In this document: positions 54,946-63,512 of the stretch, in pieces
How the letters are laid out: each line of letters opens with the position of its first letter
Numbering within the stretch: the stretch's first letter is position 1
Assembly (NCBI GenBank): GCA_023138875.1
Contig: JAGLOO010000055.1
Location: forward strand, 25,923-89,922
Length of the DNA: 64,000 nucleotides
Direction: 5' to 3'
Origin: Bacteroidales bacterium
GTDB taxonomy: Bacteria; Bacteroidota; Bacteroidia; Bacteroidales; GCA-2748055
Program-made: the position numbers and the translations under genes
The notes under the pieces: model-generated
What the model saw: the letters and a program-made list of their open reading frames with translations, nothing else
Databases searched by the model: none
What the model was told of the DNA's origin: nothing

Positions 54946-55440
54946 CTACATCTGGAGTTGTACCTTCTTCTTAGAATAATTCTTGTACTGGATCAACAGT
55001 CCAAGGCAACCTATATTTCCTTTTATTTCCTCTTCTGATGATTCTCTGGCAAGAACATCTACCCTGATAATGAGTGATTTGGTAACGTCAAATCCCAGGC
55101 CTAGCGATTCCAGGTATTTGTCTTCCTCATTGTCATAGAGCACCTGTTTGGTTTGTTGATCAATCAAAACAAAATGGATGGGGTACATCTTTTTGTGTGT
55201 GCAGAATGAAAGGATATAATCTTTCTGTCCGTAAAATACCATATTGAGTTCAATGGTGTCAAGCGGACTCAGGGAAATCGATTTTGACTGGCTGTAGATC
55301 TTATGGCTTTTTTGCAGATCATACCTGCAATCACCTTCTTTATGGTGGTATTCACAATCCTGAGAAAGTACATTTACTGAAATTGATAAAAGCAATAATG
55401 CCAGAATCTGTATATGACGGATATGCTTCATGGTATTCAT
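54946..55440 (-). CDS. Secreted protein of unknown function
   Basis: A 164-residue product with a signal peptide ending near LSQD, then a mostly beta domain with five Cys (CEYHH, DCRYD, FCTHKK, GCLG). No family was recognised. It is nine bases after the lipoprotein gene in the ABCG cluster and is probably co-expressed. Confidence 0.65.
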   Translation of the reverse strand: MNTMKHIRHIQILALLLLSISVNVLSQDCEYHHKEGDCRYDLQKSHKIYSQSKSISLSPLDTIELNMVFYGQKDYILSFCTHKKMYPIHFVLIDQQTKQVLYDNEEDKYLESLGLGFDVTKSLIIRVDVLARESSEEEIKGNIGCLGLLIQYKNYSKKKVQLQM

Positions 55441-55449
55441 GTATAACTG

Positions 55450-56379
55450 TTAACCTTCAATGATTTTTGTTCTCAATTCTGTCACCGCTACCTTCAGGTT
55501 CTCGAACTCCTCCTGTGAAAGACTTGGCTGACTTTCACTTCCACTGCCTCCGATAACAAGCTTTTTTGGTTGATTCTCTCCAGTATCCCGGGCTGCATTA
55601 ATTGATACTTCTCCAGATCCCGGATTAATTCCGTCGTAGATTTTTTTGATCTTTTTCAGATCCTCTATGGTGGCGGCCACATTCGGATCATCTTCCTTTA
55701 CATTTTCTGCGAACATCATGAAATTATCGATGGTGTATTTCTGGTCGGCCAAGTGCTGAAGAAGGTGGTCGGCATGTTCATAATCTTCGACCAGATTCAC
55801 AGCCAGGAAAAGGCTTTCAGTAAAAGCTCCGGCTGAGAGCATCACCACGGTATTTGACCTTTCATTCCTTTCACAAAATGCAAGGATGTTCATGAATGCT
55901 TCATTGGAAATATTATAAAGAGAGTCAAGGTATTCCACATTGGTCCTTGCCTTTTCAATCATTTCATCATCGATTGCTTTCTCGATCCGGATCTCTTCAG
56001 ACAGCGATCTGACCACCTCCAGGTAATCCAGGGTGGCCTCGTGCCTGCCAAACAGGGCAGCATAAGCCAGGTCTGTCATGTACACTCCCAGCATAGATGT
56101 CCTGGATTTCGTATCGAGGTACTTATCGGCTTGTCCAACAGGATTTAACAGGTTGCCGTCGAAGGACATTTCGGTCATATCTATGATGCTGAGCATCTCA
56201 GCAGGTGAGGGATATAAGTGATAGATCTGATTAAATGATTCAAGTCCGCCTTCAGTGGTGCCTAACTCCAAATCATCGATCAGGGCGGGAGTTCCCCTGT
56301 TTCCCGATTTACAACCCGTGGCCAGGAGAACGGTGACCAGGACAGTGACCAGTGCGTATGTATATTGCTTTCTTCTCAT
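55450..56379 (-). CDS. Helical lipoprotein of the ABCG cluster
   Basis: A 309-residue lipoprotein with lipobox ATGC (Cys at about 23). Most of the rest is predicted helical with many acidic residues, and a Gly/Ser-rich linker (GGSGSESQPSLS) comes before a final helix. No domain was recognised. It lies 68 bases after the ABCG gene on the same strand and may be a periplasmic partner of that transporter. Confidence 0.65.
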   Translation of the reverse strand: MRRKQYTYALVTVLVTVLLATGCKSGNRGTPALIDDLELGTTEGGLESFNQIYHLYPSPAEMLSIIDMTEMSFDGNLLNPVGQADKYLDTKSRTSMLGVYMTDLAYAALFGRHEATLDYLEVVRSLSEEIRIEKAIDDEMIEKARTNVEYLDSLYNISNEAFMNILAFCERNERSNTVVMLSAGAFTESLFLAVNLVEDYEHADHLLQHLADQKYTIDNFMMFAENVKEDDPNVAATIEDLKKIKKIYDGINPGSGEVSINAARDTGENQPKKLVIGGSGSESQPSLSQEEFENLKVAVTELRTKIIEG

Positions 56380-56447
56380 ATAACGTGGTTTTTCAAGTTT
56401 TTTATATTCGCCAATTTAAGACAAAAAATTCAATTGTTGTAATGGAA

Positions 56448-59400
56448 TTACTGCCTGCGGTTAAGTTCACCAAAAAAATCTACTGCCTTCCGCAAAACAC
56501 TATATCTCAACAGGAAATAGAGAACAAGAGACATGACCCAGATGGCTAGAATGTTAAAAACGAGTGTGGATATGTGAAAGTTCCCAAATCTTTTCACCGA
56601 TGTATAAAAATGTGCACGTCCGTTTCCTTTTACGGGATACATGTAGACGGGTTCCATCTTTCGAAGGAGCATTCCATCTTTCTTAACGATCTTATGTAAC
56701 TCGGTTCTGTTCAATACCAGGTCTGCCAGCTGATCATTGTGATAGGTTCTTTTGAATTGCAGATACTCTTCCAGTCCCCCGGATGCTGACTTCAGTGAAT
56801 CCACAAGGGCATCTTTTTCAAAGGACAGCTTTTCCCGATGAAAGGAGAGTCCTGACTGGTATTTTTGTAACCAGCGGATGGCATCCTCACCGATTGCTAC
56901 CGAGAAGTCATCCGGATTGATCTTTTCCAGACCGGGATAGGTGCCGGTCAGAAAGATGGACAACAATCCTTTTCGAATGGTGCTGAGATGTTTCCTGAGG
57001 CTGTGATCATCCTGTCCATTCCTGAAAATCTCACTGGCATCCTCTATTTCCTGGATCAGTGCCGGGATCAGAAACTGCATGTCGTAGGTAATGTTGCTTT
57101 CGAGCATCTCCAGATCATACAAATCATTCTGGTACCGGTTATTCATAAACTGGTTAACAGCCAGGGCCTCATAAGCCCACCTGCTGGTCATCAGGTCTCC
57201 CGGGACCGGGACCGATTGATGGGAAGCGAATGTGTAGTGTAATTTGTCAAATTTTACGATTACTCCGGCAAGCAGGATCTGGGGTACCAACAGAAATGGA
57301 ACAATAACATAAATGGCTACTACAGATTTTAATCCGTCGGATATGATCAGTCCCAGCAGGTTGGCAAAACAGGCTGTGCTAAAAAGGACAAGCCAATAGG
57401 AAATGGTCAGACCTTTTATTTCCATGATCAGATTCCCGATGACCACGAACAGCACCATCTGGATGGCCGACAGGATGAAAAGCAGTGCAATTTTCGAAAG
57501 AAGGTAAGAGGTCCTGTTCAGGTTCAGAAATGATTCCCTTTCCAGGATTTTGCGGTCTTTAATAATCTCTTCGGCAGCAATGATCAGACCCAGGAACAGG
57601 GCCACAACTACACTCATAAACAGGTAGGCCGGCAGGTTTGCATTCTGACTGAAAATGTACAGGTGCGGATCTGTATCATCCCCTGATACGTACTTGGAAA
57701 AGAATCCCAGGATCACGGCCAGCAGGGGTGCCACCAGCAACGCGATTGACATGAACTGGCGATCAGCCAGTTTGGAGAGCAGGTTTCTCCTGAAGAAGAT
57801 CAGGAACTGGCGGAAAACCCCTGGTACCATATACTTGTTATATGGGACCCATATCTTTTCGGAACTGAATTTCATTTCGGATTCGATCTTCTCCCTGTAA
57901 TGTTTGTACCATTCATCAGGGGAGGTTTTCCGTTGGCTTGTATAATCACCATACTTATCCACATCCCTGGCCTCGATCACCTGAAGAATATCATCGGGAT
58001 TGGTATTGCCGCAGGTTATGCATTCACTCTCAGCGGCATCAACCCGTTCAGCCAGTTGCTTGAAATATGTGATCCCTTCGATGGGATTGCCTGAATAAAC
58101 AGGAAATCCGCCCCGGTCAAGCACCAACAGGTGGTCAAACTGTTTAAAAAGCTCGGATGACGGTTGATGAATATTGGCAAGGACCAATTTGCCATTTAAA
58201 GCTTGCTCTTTCAGCAGGGCCACCACATTTTCCGAATCGGTGGATGATAGTCCGGAAGTTGGTTCATCAACGAATAGTATATGAGGTTCCCTGATCAGCT
58301 CAAGGGCAATATTCAACCGCTTCCGCTGGCCCCCGCTGATGAATTTATTCAGAGGCGTCCCCACTTTCAGTTCCCTGACTTCGTACAGGTCCAGGTCTTT
58401 CAGCACACTCATAACCGCTTCATTGATCTCTATGGTTGTGTAGCCATCGAGGCATAACCTGGCATTGAAATACAGGTTCTGGTAAACCGTCAACTCTTCT
58501 ATAAGCAGGTCATCCTGGGGAATATACCCGATCATCCCTTCCAGTTCATCAGTATTGTTTACCAGGTGGTGACCATTAATATAGATATCTCCCCTGTCAA
58601 GTTGCAGGCTCCCACTGAGGACCTTCAGAAGGGTGGATTTGCCTGTTCCGCTCCCACCAATGATCCCTACAAGTTGTCCTGACTTTCCCTGGAAACTGAA
58701 CTGCTGGATCCCGTTGGGAGAGTTTTTAAAATGGAATTCAATGTCTTTTGCCAGGAAATTCACTGCATGCCCATCTGTGTAACTGATATAACCTGTGACA
58801 ATATCAGAATAGTAAATGGGTGAAATGCCTTCACCTCTGATGGACCCTCCTCTTGGCAAAAAGTACACATGCCTGGGAAAAATGTATTTTCCGTTGTTTT
58901 CTAACCGGGCTTTTCCCACATACTGAAAGAGATAGGTGTCTGCCCTCTGGATCTTAAGGACGAAGATCTGTCCGGACATGTTGTCTTTCTGAACATGCCT
59001 TATCTCTCCCTCAATATAATCCCTGTCATCACTGACGATCAGTAAACTTTCCTTTTTCGGTACATTATAAAATTTGTCCGTGATAAATGCAGAGCAATTC
59101 TCATACTCTTCTGCGGTGATCAGAAGTCCATCTACTACAGTTCGTACTGCGTCTGAAATGGTGTCTGAAAAATCAGAGGTGGAGGTGGATACATCCGAAA
59201 AATACCTGGAGAACCTGATGAGACTCAACAGGATCATGAACCGGTGCCTGATGTGAAGCTCTTCAACAATCTGGTCGCAGATTCCGAGGATTTTAACTGA
59301 CCAAGCTGATATTTTTTTATGCTTTTCTCCCTTCTCATACTGTTCCAGTTCCTCTATATATTCATCAAAGATTGTAAGGTAACTGTCTGCAAGCTTCTGA

Positions 59401-59522
59401 CTGAATTGCTGGGTCAGGTATGATTCGACAAAGTTGCGGGCAAGGATATGCACAATGTCCCTGTTGATGCTAACCATGATCGCAAACAGACGCATCAGGG
59501 AGTTGAGCATTGATTCATTCAT
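56448..59522 (-). CDS. ABCG-type transporter, ATPase and permease in one chain
   Basis: From the ATG at 59522 the 1024-residue protein has a helical N-terminal region (about 1-150) and a beta-rich region (150-260). An ABC ATPase follows (Walker A GGSGTGKST about 288-296, signature SGGQRKR about 396-402, Walker B ILFVDEPTSG). The ABC-2 permease with about six helices includes a large external loop of about 200 residues before the last helix. The order ATPase-permease is that of ABCG exporters. The start codon overlaps the stop of the upstream receiver gene (ATGA), so expression is coupled. A CITCG motif sits in the linker. The substrate is unknown. Confidence 0.85.
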   Translation of the reverse strand: MNESMLNSLMRLFAIMVSINRDIVHILARNFVESYLTQQFSQKLADSYLTIFDEYIEELEQYEKGEKHKKISAWSVKILGICDQIVEELHIRHRFMILLSLIRFSRYFSDVSTSTSDFSDTISDAVRTVVDGLLITAEEYENCSAFITDKFYNVPKKESLLIVSDDRDYIEGEIRHVQKDNMSGQIFVLKIQRADTYLFQYVGKARLENNGKYIFPRHVYFLPRGGSIRGEGISPIYYSDIVTGYISYTDGHAVNFLAKDIEFHFKNSPNGIQQFSFQGKSGQLVGIIGGSGTGKSTLLKVLSGSLQLDRGDIYINGHHLVNNTDELEGMIGYIPQDDLLIEELTVYQNLYFNARLCLDGYTTIEINEAVMSVLKDLDLYEVRELKVGTPLNKFISGGQRKRLNIALELIREPHILFVDEPTSGLSSTDSENVVALLKEQALNGKLVLANIHQPSSELFKQFDHLLVLDRGGFPVYSGNPIEGITYFKQLAERVDAAESECITCGNTNPDDILQVIEARDVDKYGDYTSQRKTSPDEWYKHYREKIESEMKFSSEKIWVPYNKYMVPGVFRQFLIFFRRNLLSKLADRQFMSIALLVAPLLAVILGFFSKYVSGDDTDPHLYIFSQNANLPAYLFMSVVVALFLGLIIAAEEIIKDRKILERESFLNLNRTSYLLSKIALLFILSAIQMVLFVVIGNLIMEIKGLTISYWLVLFSTACFANLLGLIISDGLKSVVAIYVIVPFLLVPQILLAGVIVKFDKLHYTFASHQSVPVPGDLMTSRWAYEALAVNQFMNNRYQNDLYDLEMLESNITYDMQFLIPALIQEIEDASEIFRNGQDDHSLRKHLSTIRKGLLSIFLTGTYPGLEKINPDDFSVAIGEDAIRWLQKYQSGLSFHREKLSFEKDALVDSLKSASGGLEEYLQFKRTYHNDQLADLVLNRTELHKIVKKDGMLLRKMEPVYMYPVKGNGRAHFYTSVKRFGNFHISTLVFNILAIWVMSLVLYFLLRYSVLRKAVDFFGELNRRQ

Positions 59523-60622
59523 GGAAATACCATCTTTAAGCAACCCCGTGGTTCACTGGTTTTCTCAAAAATCAAATATCCTCCGTGGGCTTCCATGATC
59601 ATCTGTGACAGGGCAAGTCCAATTCCCATGGTCAGGTTGAACACGGTATCAGAACTTGAAAAATGGTTGGATAGGACCTCAAACAGCGCATCTGAATAGT
59701 TGGCACCCTGATCTTCAACCCAGCAGGCGAGCTGTCCGTCCTGCATGGTTGAATCAATCACAATTGTACCATTATTCTCGGTATGTTCCCGGGCAAACCG
59801 GATGAGGCTTATGAGGCAGCTGACCAGCAACCCTGAGTCACCCTCAACAACATAATCAGGCGATTCGGGATTTTTTTTCAGACTGATCCCCTGTTCTTTC
59901 AGTTCTTCACCTGTTTCAATTGATCCAAACTGAATAACCTGTTTGATGGAAACTTTATCTCTTTTTAATTGAAATCCAGGTGATTTAAGCACGGATATCT
60001 GTTTGGCCAGCATGGAAAACTGTTCCAGTTTAAAAACTGAATGATCCAGAATGTTAACAACCTCAGAAAGCTCGTCTCCTTCGATCTTGCTTTTCAGCAG
60101 GTGCAGCGTTCCCATGATCCGATTCAAAGGGGTGCTGATCTCATTGCTGATGGAATTGATAATTTCAGATTTTAATCCATCCATGTTCAACAGCTCTTTG
60201 TTTACCGATTTAAGTTCCTCCATTATCTGGCGATTTTTCTTCTTCAAATGGTAAACCTCAAGGGAACTGTTAATGGACTGACGGATTGCATCGGGCTCCA
60301 TGGGTTTTTTAATATACCCATGGATACGACCCTTATTTACTGCCTCTATAACGGTTTCTGCATCGGTAAACGCCGTCAGCAGGTATCTCCTGATGTCGGG
60401 GTGTTCTACTGATACGATCTCAAGCAGTTCCGTGCCAGACATTTCAGGCATGCGCTGATCTGATATAAGTACCTGGATCTCTTGTTTTTTAAGGATATCG
60501 AGTACTTCCTTCGGCGACTCGGTTAGAATAATGTCATAATCCTTTTTGAAAGTTGCCTCAAACAACTTCAGGTTTATAGGAACATCATCCACATAGAGTA
60601 CGGTTGGCTTATCCTGGGCCAT
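59519..60622 (-). CDS. Receiver-domain protein with degenerate histidine kinase
   Basis: Residues about 7-122 form a receiver domain with phosphoacceptor Asp55 (LISDQRMPEMSG) and Lys105. A coiled coil follows and then a HisKA/HATPase-like module. The His expected in SHELRTPL is Asn160 (SNEISTPL), and the N-box asparagines are replaced (LISLIRFAREH). G1 (EDQGAN) and G2 (MGIGLALSQ) remain. It therefore cannot phosphorylate itself in the usual way and probably acts as a phosphate-gated binding or sensor protein. It is coupled to the ABCG gene by an ATGA overlap. Confidence 0.8.
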   Translation of the reverse strand: MAQDKPTVLYVDDVPINLKLFEATFKKDYDIILTESPKEVLDILKKQEIQVLISDQRMPEMSGTELLEIVSVEHPDIRRYLLTAFTDAETVIEAVNKGRIHGYIKKPMEPDAIRQSINSSLEVYHLKKKNRQIMEELKSVNKELLNMDGLKSEIINSISNEISTPLNRIMGTLHLLKSKIEGDELSEVVNILDHSVFKLEQFSMLAKQISVLKSPGFQLKRDKVSIKQVIQFGSIETGEELKEQGISLKKNPESPDYVVEGDSGLLVSCLISLIRFAREHTENNGTIVIDSTMQDGQLACWVEDQGANYSDALFEVLSNHFSSSDTVFNLTMGIGLALSQMIMEAHGGYLIFEKTSEPRGCLKMVFP

Positions 60623-60656
60623 ATTGAGAATTAGTAAAAAGGTTGACTAGTTTATT

Positions 60657-60664
60657 CAAATATA
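60657..60664 (-). promoter_or_regulatory. Candidate -7 box for the receiver-ABCG operon
   Basis: On the minus strand TATATTTG fits TAnnTTTG exactly. It lies about 35 bases before the ATG at 60622. No clear -33 TTTG at 19-20 bases was found, although a TTTG occurs closer. Confidence 0.35.
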
Positions 60665-60725
60665 AGGTTTTTCACAAACCCGTGTGCAGAAACGGTTTCC
60701 CGATTTGTTAAAAACCGGAAATGAT

Positions 60726-60767
60726 ATCAACAACCTTTGGATTTTCGCCTGTAAATGTGTTGTTGAT
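60726..60767. promoter_or_regulatory. Nine-base inverted repeat in the divergent intergenic region
   Basis: ATCAACAAC (60726-60734) is perfectly complemented by GTTGTTGAT (60759-60767) around 24 bases. It lies in the 303-base gap between the receiver-ABCG operon and the DUF4382 gene. The rest of the gap holds a second dyad (60868-60886), the -7 box at 60657 and no gene. Confidence 0.4.
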
Positions 60768-60867
60768 CCCGTACTTGCTTTAGATGATTATGAAGATCAA
60801 AACAACAGTCACTGCAAGTCCACTGTAGGATATCTGTATTAATCCTTATCGATTTCAAAGAAATTGC

Positions 60868-60886
60868 AACTAAAACAGTTTTAGTT
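60868..60886. promoter_or_regulatory. Perfect 19-base palindrome upstream of the DUF4382 gene
   Basis: AACTAAAAC and GTTTTAGTT flank a single A, a symmetrical dyad with no mismatches. It sits 39 bases before the ATG at 60926, where a dimeric regulator would control the start of transcription. The binding protein is not identifiable. Confidence 0.55.
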
Positions 60887-60925
60887 TCGTTAAATAGATG
60901 GAATTGTCACTTAAAACAGATAGCT

Positions 60926-61759
60926 ATGAATAAAAAAAGATTGATTTCATTGGCAATATTTGGAGTGGCTCTTTTATATTTTACAGGTTGCCAGGAGGCT
61001 GACAATGATCAAACAGGCAGGATCATTGTGAAGATCACAGATGCACCGTTTCCCATTGATTTGATTGATGAAGCGAGTGTGACAATCACCAGGGTTGAGG
61101 TCCGAAATGAGGCTGATAGCACAGGAAATCCTTTCCTTACCTTGTTCGAAGGTTCCATGGAGTTTAACCTGCTTGATTTGAGAAATGGGGTGACCGCAGA
61201 TCTTCTTGACGTGGAAATCCCTGTTGGAAATTACAATTTGATTCGTATATACGTCGAAAATGCCAGCATATCAGTCAAAGATTTTGATACTTATACGGTT
61301 AAAGTACCCAGTGGATCTCAGACCGGTATTAAGGTTTTTATCAAGCCCTCCTTAAAGGTTGCCGGCGGATTGACAGCTGAGGTTCTACTGGATTTTAATG
61401 TGGATAAGTCATTTGTGCTGAAGGGGAATATGAACACTCCTGCCGGTATCAAAGGATTTAACTTTAAACCTGTAATCAGGGCCGTCAACAATACAACTGC
61501 CGGTGTTGTACAAGGGGTGGTCATGGATACCGATTCTGTTCTTCTGTCTGATGTATCGGTTTGGATTGAACAGGATACAGTTGTTACTACTGCCTATACA
61601 AATGATGAAGGCTTCTATGCCATGCCGGGTATTCCTGCAGGTCAATATTCTCTTTCAGCCTTAAAAGAGGGTTTTGATACTTTAACTTATAATAATGTTG
61701 AAGTGATAGAGGGTAACTTTACCATTCAAAACTTTATGCTGGAGGCCTTAGAAGAATAA
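60926..61759 (+). CDS. DUF4382-carboxypeptidase-regulatory-domain lipoprotein
   Basis: A 277-residue lipoprotein with lipobox TGC (Cys at about 22). A DUF4382 domain (about 30-180) follows with RIIVKITDAPFPIDLIDEASV and LLDLRNGVTADLL, then a carboxypeptidase-regulatory-like beta domain (about 190-275) with YTNDEGFYAMPGIPAGQYSL. DUF4382 proteins are common in Bacteroidota and have no proven function. It precedes the serine hydrolase by 34 bases. Confidence 0.8.
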   Translation: MNKKRLISLAIFGVALLYFTGCQEADNDQTGRIIVKITDAPFPIDLIDEASVTITRVEVRNEADSTGNPFLTLFEGSMEFNLLDLRNGVTADLLDVEIPVGNYNLIRIYVENASISVKDFDTYTVKVPSGSQTGIKVFIKPSLKVAGGLTAEVLLDFNVDKSFVLKGNMNTPAGIKGFNFKPVIRAVNNTTAGVVQGVVMDTDSVLLSDVSVWIEQDTVVTTAYTNDEGFYAMPGIPAGQYSLSALKEGFDTLTYNNVEVIEGNFTIQNFMLEALEE

Positions 61760-61793
61760 CATTCATATAGCTTCATAATTTATTAGAGTTATT

Positions 61794-63170
61794 GTGAAAA
61801 GACTGATCAAACGTCTCCTGTGGGTGCTCCTCGTTGCACTCCTTCTCTTTGTTACATGGTATGCATGGCCCCGGCTTCCCATCATCACTGCATTCGCCTC
61901 AAAGGGCATGTGTTCCAGTGTCTTTCTGGCTGATAAGGATCCTGAAAGGGTCATGGCAGAGGATCTCTCTTTTTTTCCCATCAGTCTGGCCAAATCCAAC
62001 ATTGATTATGAAGAGAAATCGGTCACTTCAACCGTACTCGGATTGGCCAAACGAAAGGCAGTTTACCGGGAAGGACTGGGGGCGGTAATCGTTCTGGAGA
62101 GTCCGGAAGAGGAGTTGAAGGCAGTATCCTTTATGATTCCCGATCCAGGTTATAGCCAGGACACTATTCTCTGGCCTATGGGAGATTTGCTGCCTCCGTC
62201 ATTACCTGAAGGTATGGATTATGAAAAGCTGGGAAATATCATTGAAGATGCTTTTGATACAGTTGGTGTTGAGCCATTTAAAAAGACCCTGGGTGTGGCC
62301 GTGGTTTATGATAATACGCTTGTTGGAGAAAAATATCTTGACGGATATGATGCCTTTACAAAATTCCATGGCTGGTCGATGACAAAGAGTATCGCGGGTG
62401 CATTGATCGGGACACTTGTAATGGATGGCATGATGGATATCAAAGCTCCGGTGGATATACCTGAATGGGCCGGTGACAAACGTAAGGATATTACATTGGA
62501 GAACATCCTGCATATGAGTAGTGGATTGGACTGGGTGGAGAATTATTTCACCATTTCCGAAGCCACTCTTATGCTGATGCAAAGTGATGATATGTATTCC
62601 TCTGTCATCAGTAGTGAGGCTGCATATGATCCAGGAAGTTACTGGAATTATTCATCGGGAGATGCAAACCTTTTATCCGGTTTGATCCGAAAAACTATTA
62701 ACAATGATGATGAATACCACAGATACCCATACACCCAACTTTTGCATCGCACAGGGATGCTTAATACCGTTGTAGAAACCGATGCAAGCGGGTTATTTGT
62801 GGCTTCTTCTTACAGTTACGGAACTACGCGTGACTGGGCCCGTTTCGGACTTTTGTTCCTGAATAACGGAGTTTTTGCAGGAGATACCATTCTTAATCCG
62901 GAATGGGTGGAATATATGAGGACAGAGGCACCTCAGTCAGAGGGGATGTATTCCGCAACATTCTGGCTCAAAGAACCGGATCCCCTGAATGAATTGAAGG
63001 ATGCCCCCGGTGATATATACTTTGCTGATGGGTTCCTGGGACAGCGTATCTACATTATTCCATCTAGTAAGCTGGTGGTCGTACGAATGGGGTACAGTTT
63101 GAAGAACTTCAGCGTAAATGATTTTATCAGGGATATCATCGAAACTCTTCCTGGATACTCTTTGAGATAA
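61794..63170 (+). CDS. Beta-lactamase-family serine hydrolase
   Basis: The 458-residue protein has an N-terminal membrane helix or signal (about 5-22). The beta-lactamase/transpeptidase-like fold follows with the serine motif SMTK (in FHGWSMTKSIAGAL). NYSSGDANLL matches the YSN-type motif and DGFLGQRIYIIPS the third. Such proteins include esterases, D-aminopeptidases and class C-like enzymes; antibiotic hydrolysis is not implied. The start is a GTG at 61794. Confidence 0.82.
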   Translation: MKRLIKRLLWVLLVALLLFVTWYAWPRLPIITAFASKGMCSSVFLADKDPERVMAEDLSFFPISLAKSNIDYEEKSVTSTVLGLAKRKAVYREGLGAVIVLESPEEELKAVSFMIPDPGYSQDTILWPMGDLLPPSLPEGMDYEKLGNIIEDAFDTVGVEPFKKTLGVAVVYDNTLVGEKYLDGYDAFTKFHGWSMTKSIAGALIGTLVMDGMMDIKAPVDIPEWAGDKRKDITLENILHMSSGLDWVENYFTISEATLMLMQSDDMYSSVISSEAAYDPGSYWNYSSGDANLLSGLIRKTINNDDEYHRYPYTQLLHRTGMLNTVVETDASGLFVASSYSYGTTRDWARFGLLFLNNGVFAGDTILNPEWVEYMRTEAPQSEGMYSATFWLKEPDPLNELKDAPGDIYFADGFLGQRIYIIPSSKLVVVRMGYSLKNFSVNDFIRDIIETLPGYSLR

Positions 63171-63512
63171 AAATTGAATTACCTAACCAGAACCAAGCAA
63201 TGTGGGGGCATGTCCTCCAAGCAGGTTCCTGAGGTGTGTTAGTGATGAGTCCATTCGTAATTGATTTATCCAAAGATCGTTGGTGGGTTTATGCTATTGC
63301 GTACGTGGGAATTCACACAGATATGTTTGATCTGGTATTTATACATTGTTAGGTTCTGACATTTGTTAGTGTCAATCTATTTAGGGTTTGCTGATAAAGT
63401 CGATTTCGATTCTCATGGTGTTGATAACCAAATATATATGTTCACAACTGCAGTCTGAAATAGTAGACAAAATGCAGCTGAAATTGTAAATTCAGTTCAA
63501 AAGGCTTGCATT
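63171..63512. other. Gap with probable IS left end
   Basis: No gene is seen in these 342 bases. A TGACA...TGTCA dyad occurs near 63357-63374. TTAGGGTTTGCTGATAAAG from 63381 looks like a terminal repeat of an IS1182-type element, the left end of the mobile element that follows. Confidence 0.45.

Noticed and set aside
61794..63170. Beta-lactam resistance gene
   Set aside because: The fold is shared by many esterases and peptidases and the class-specific third motif is not KTG.
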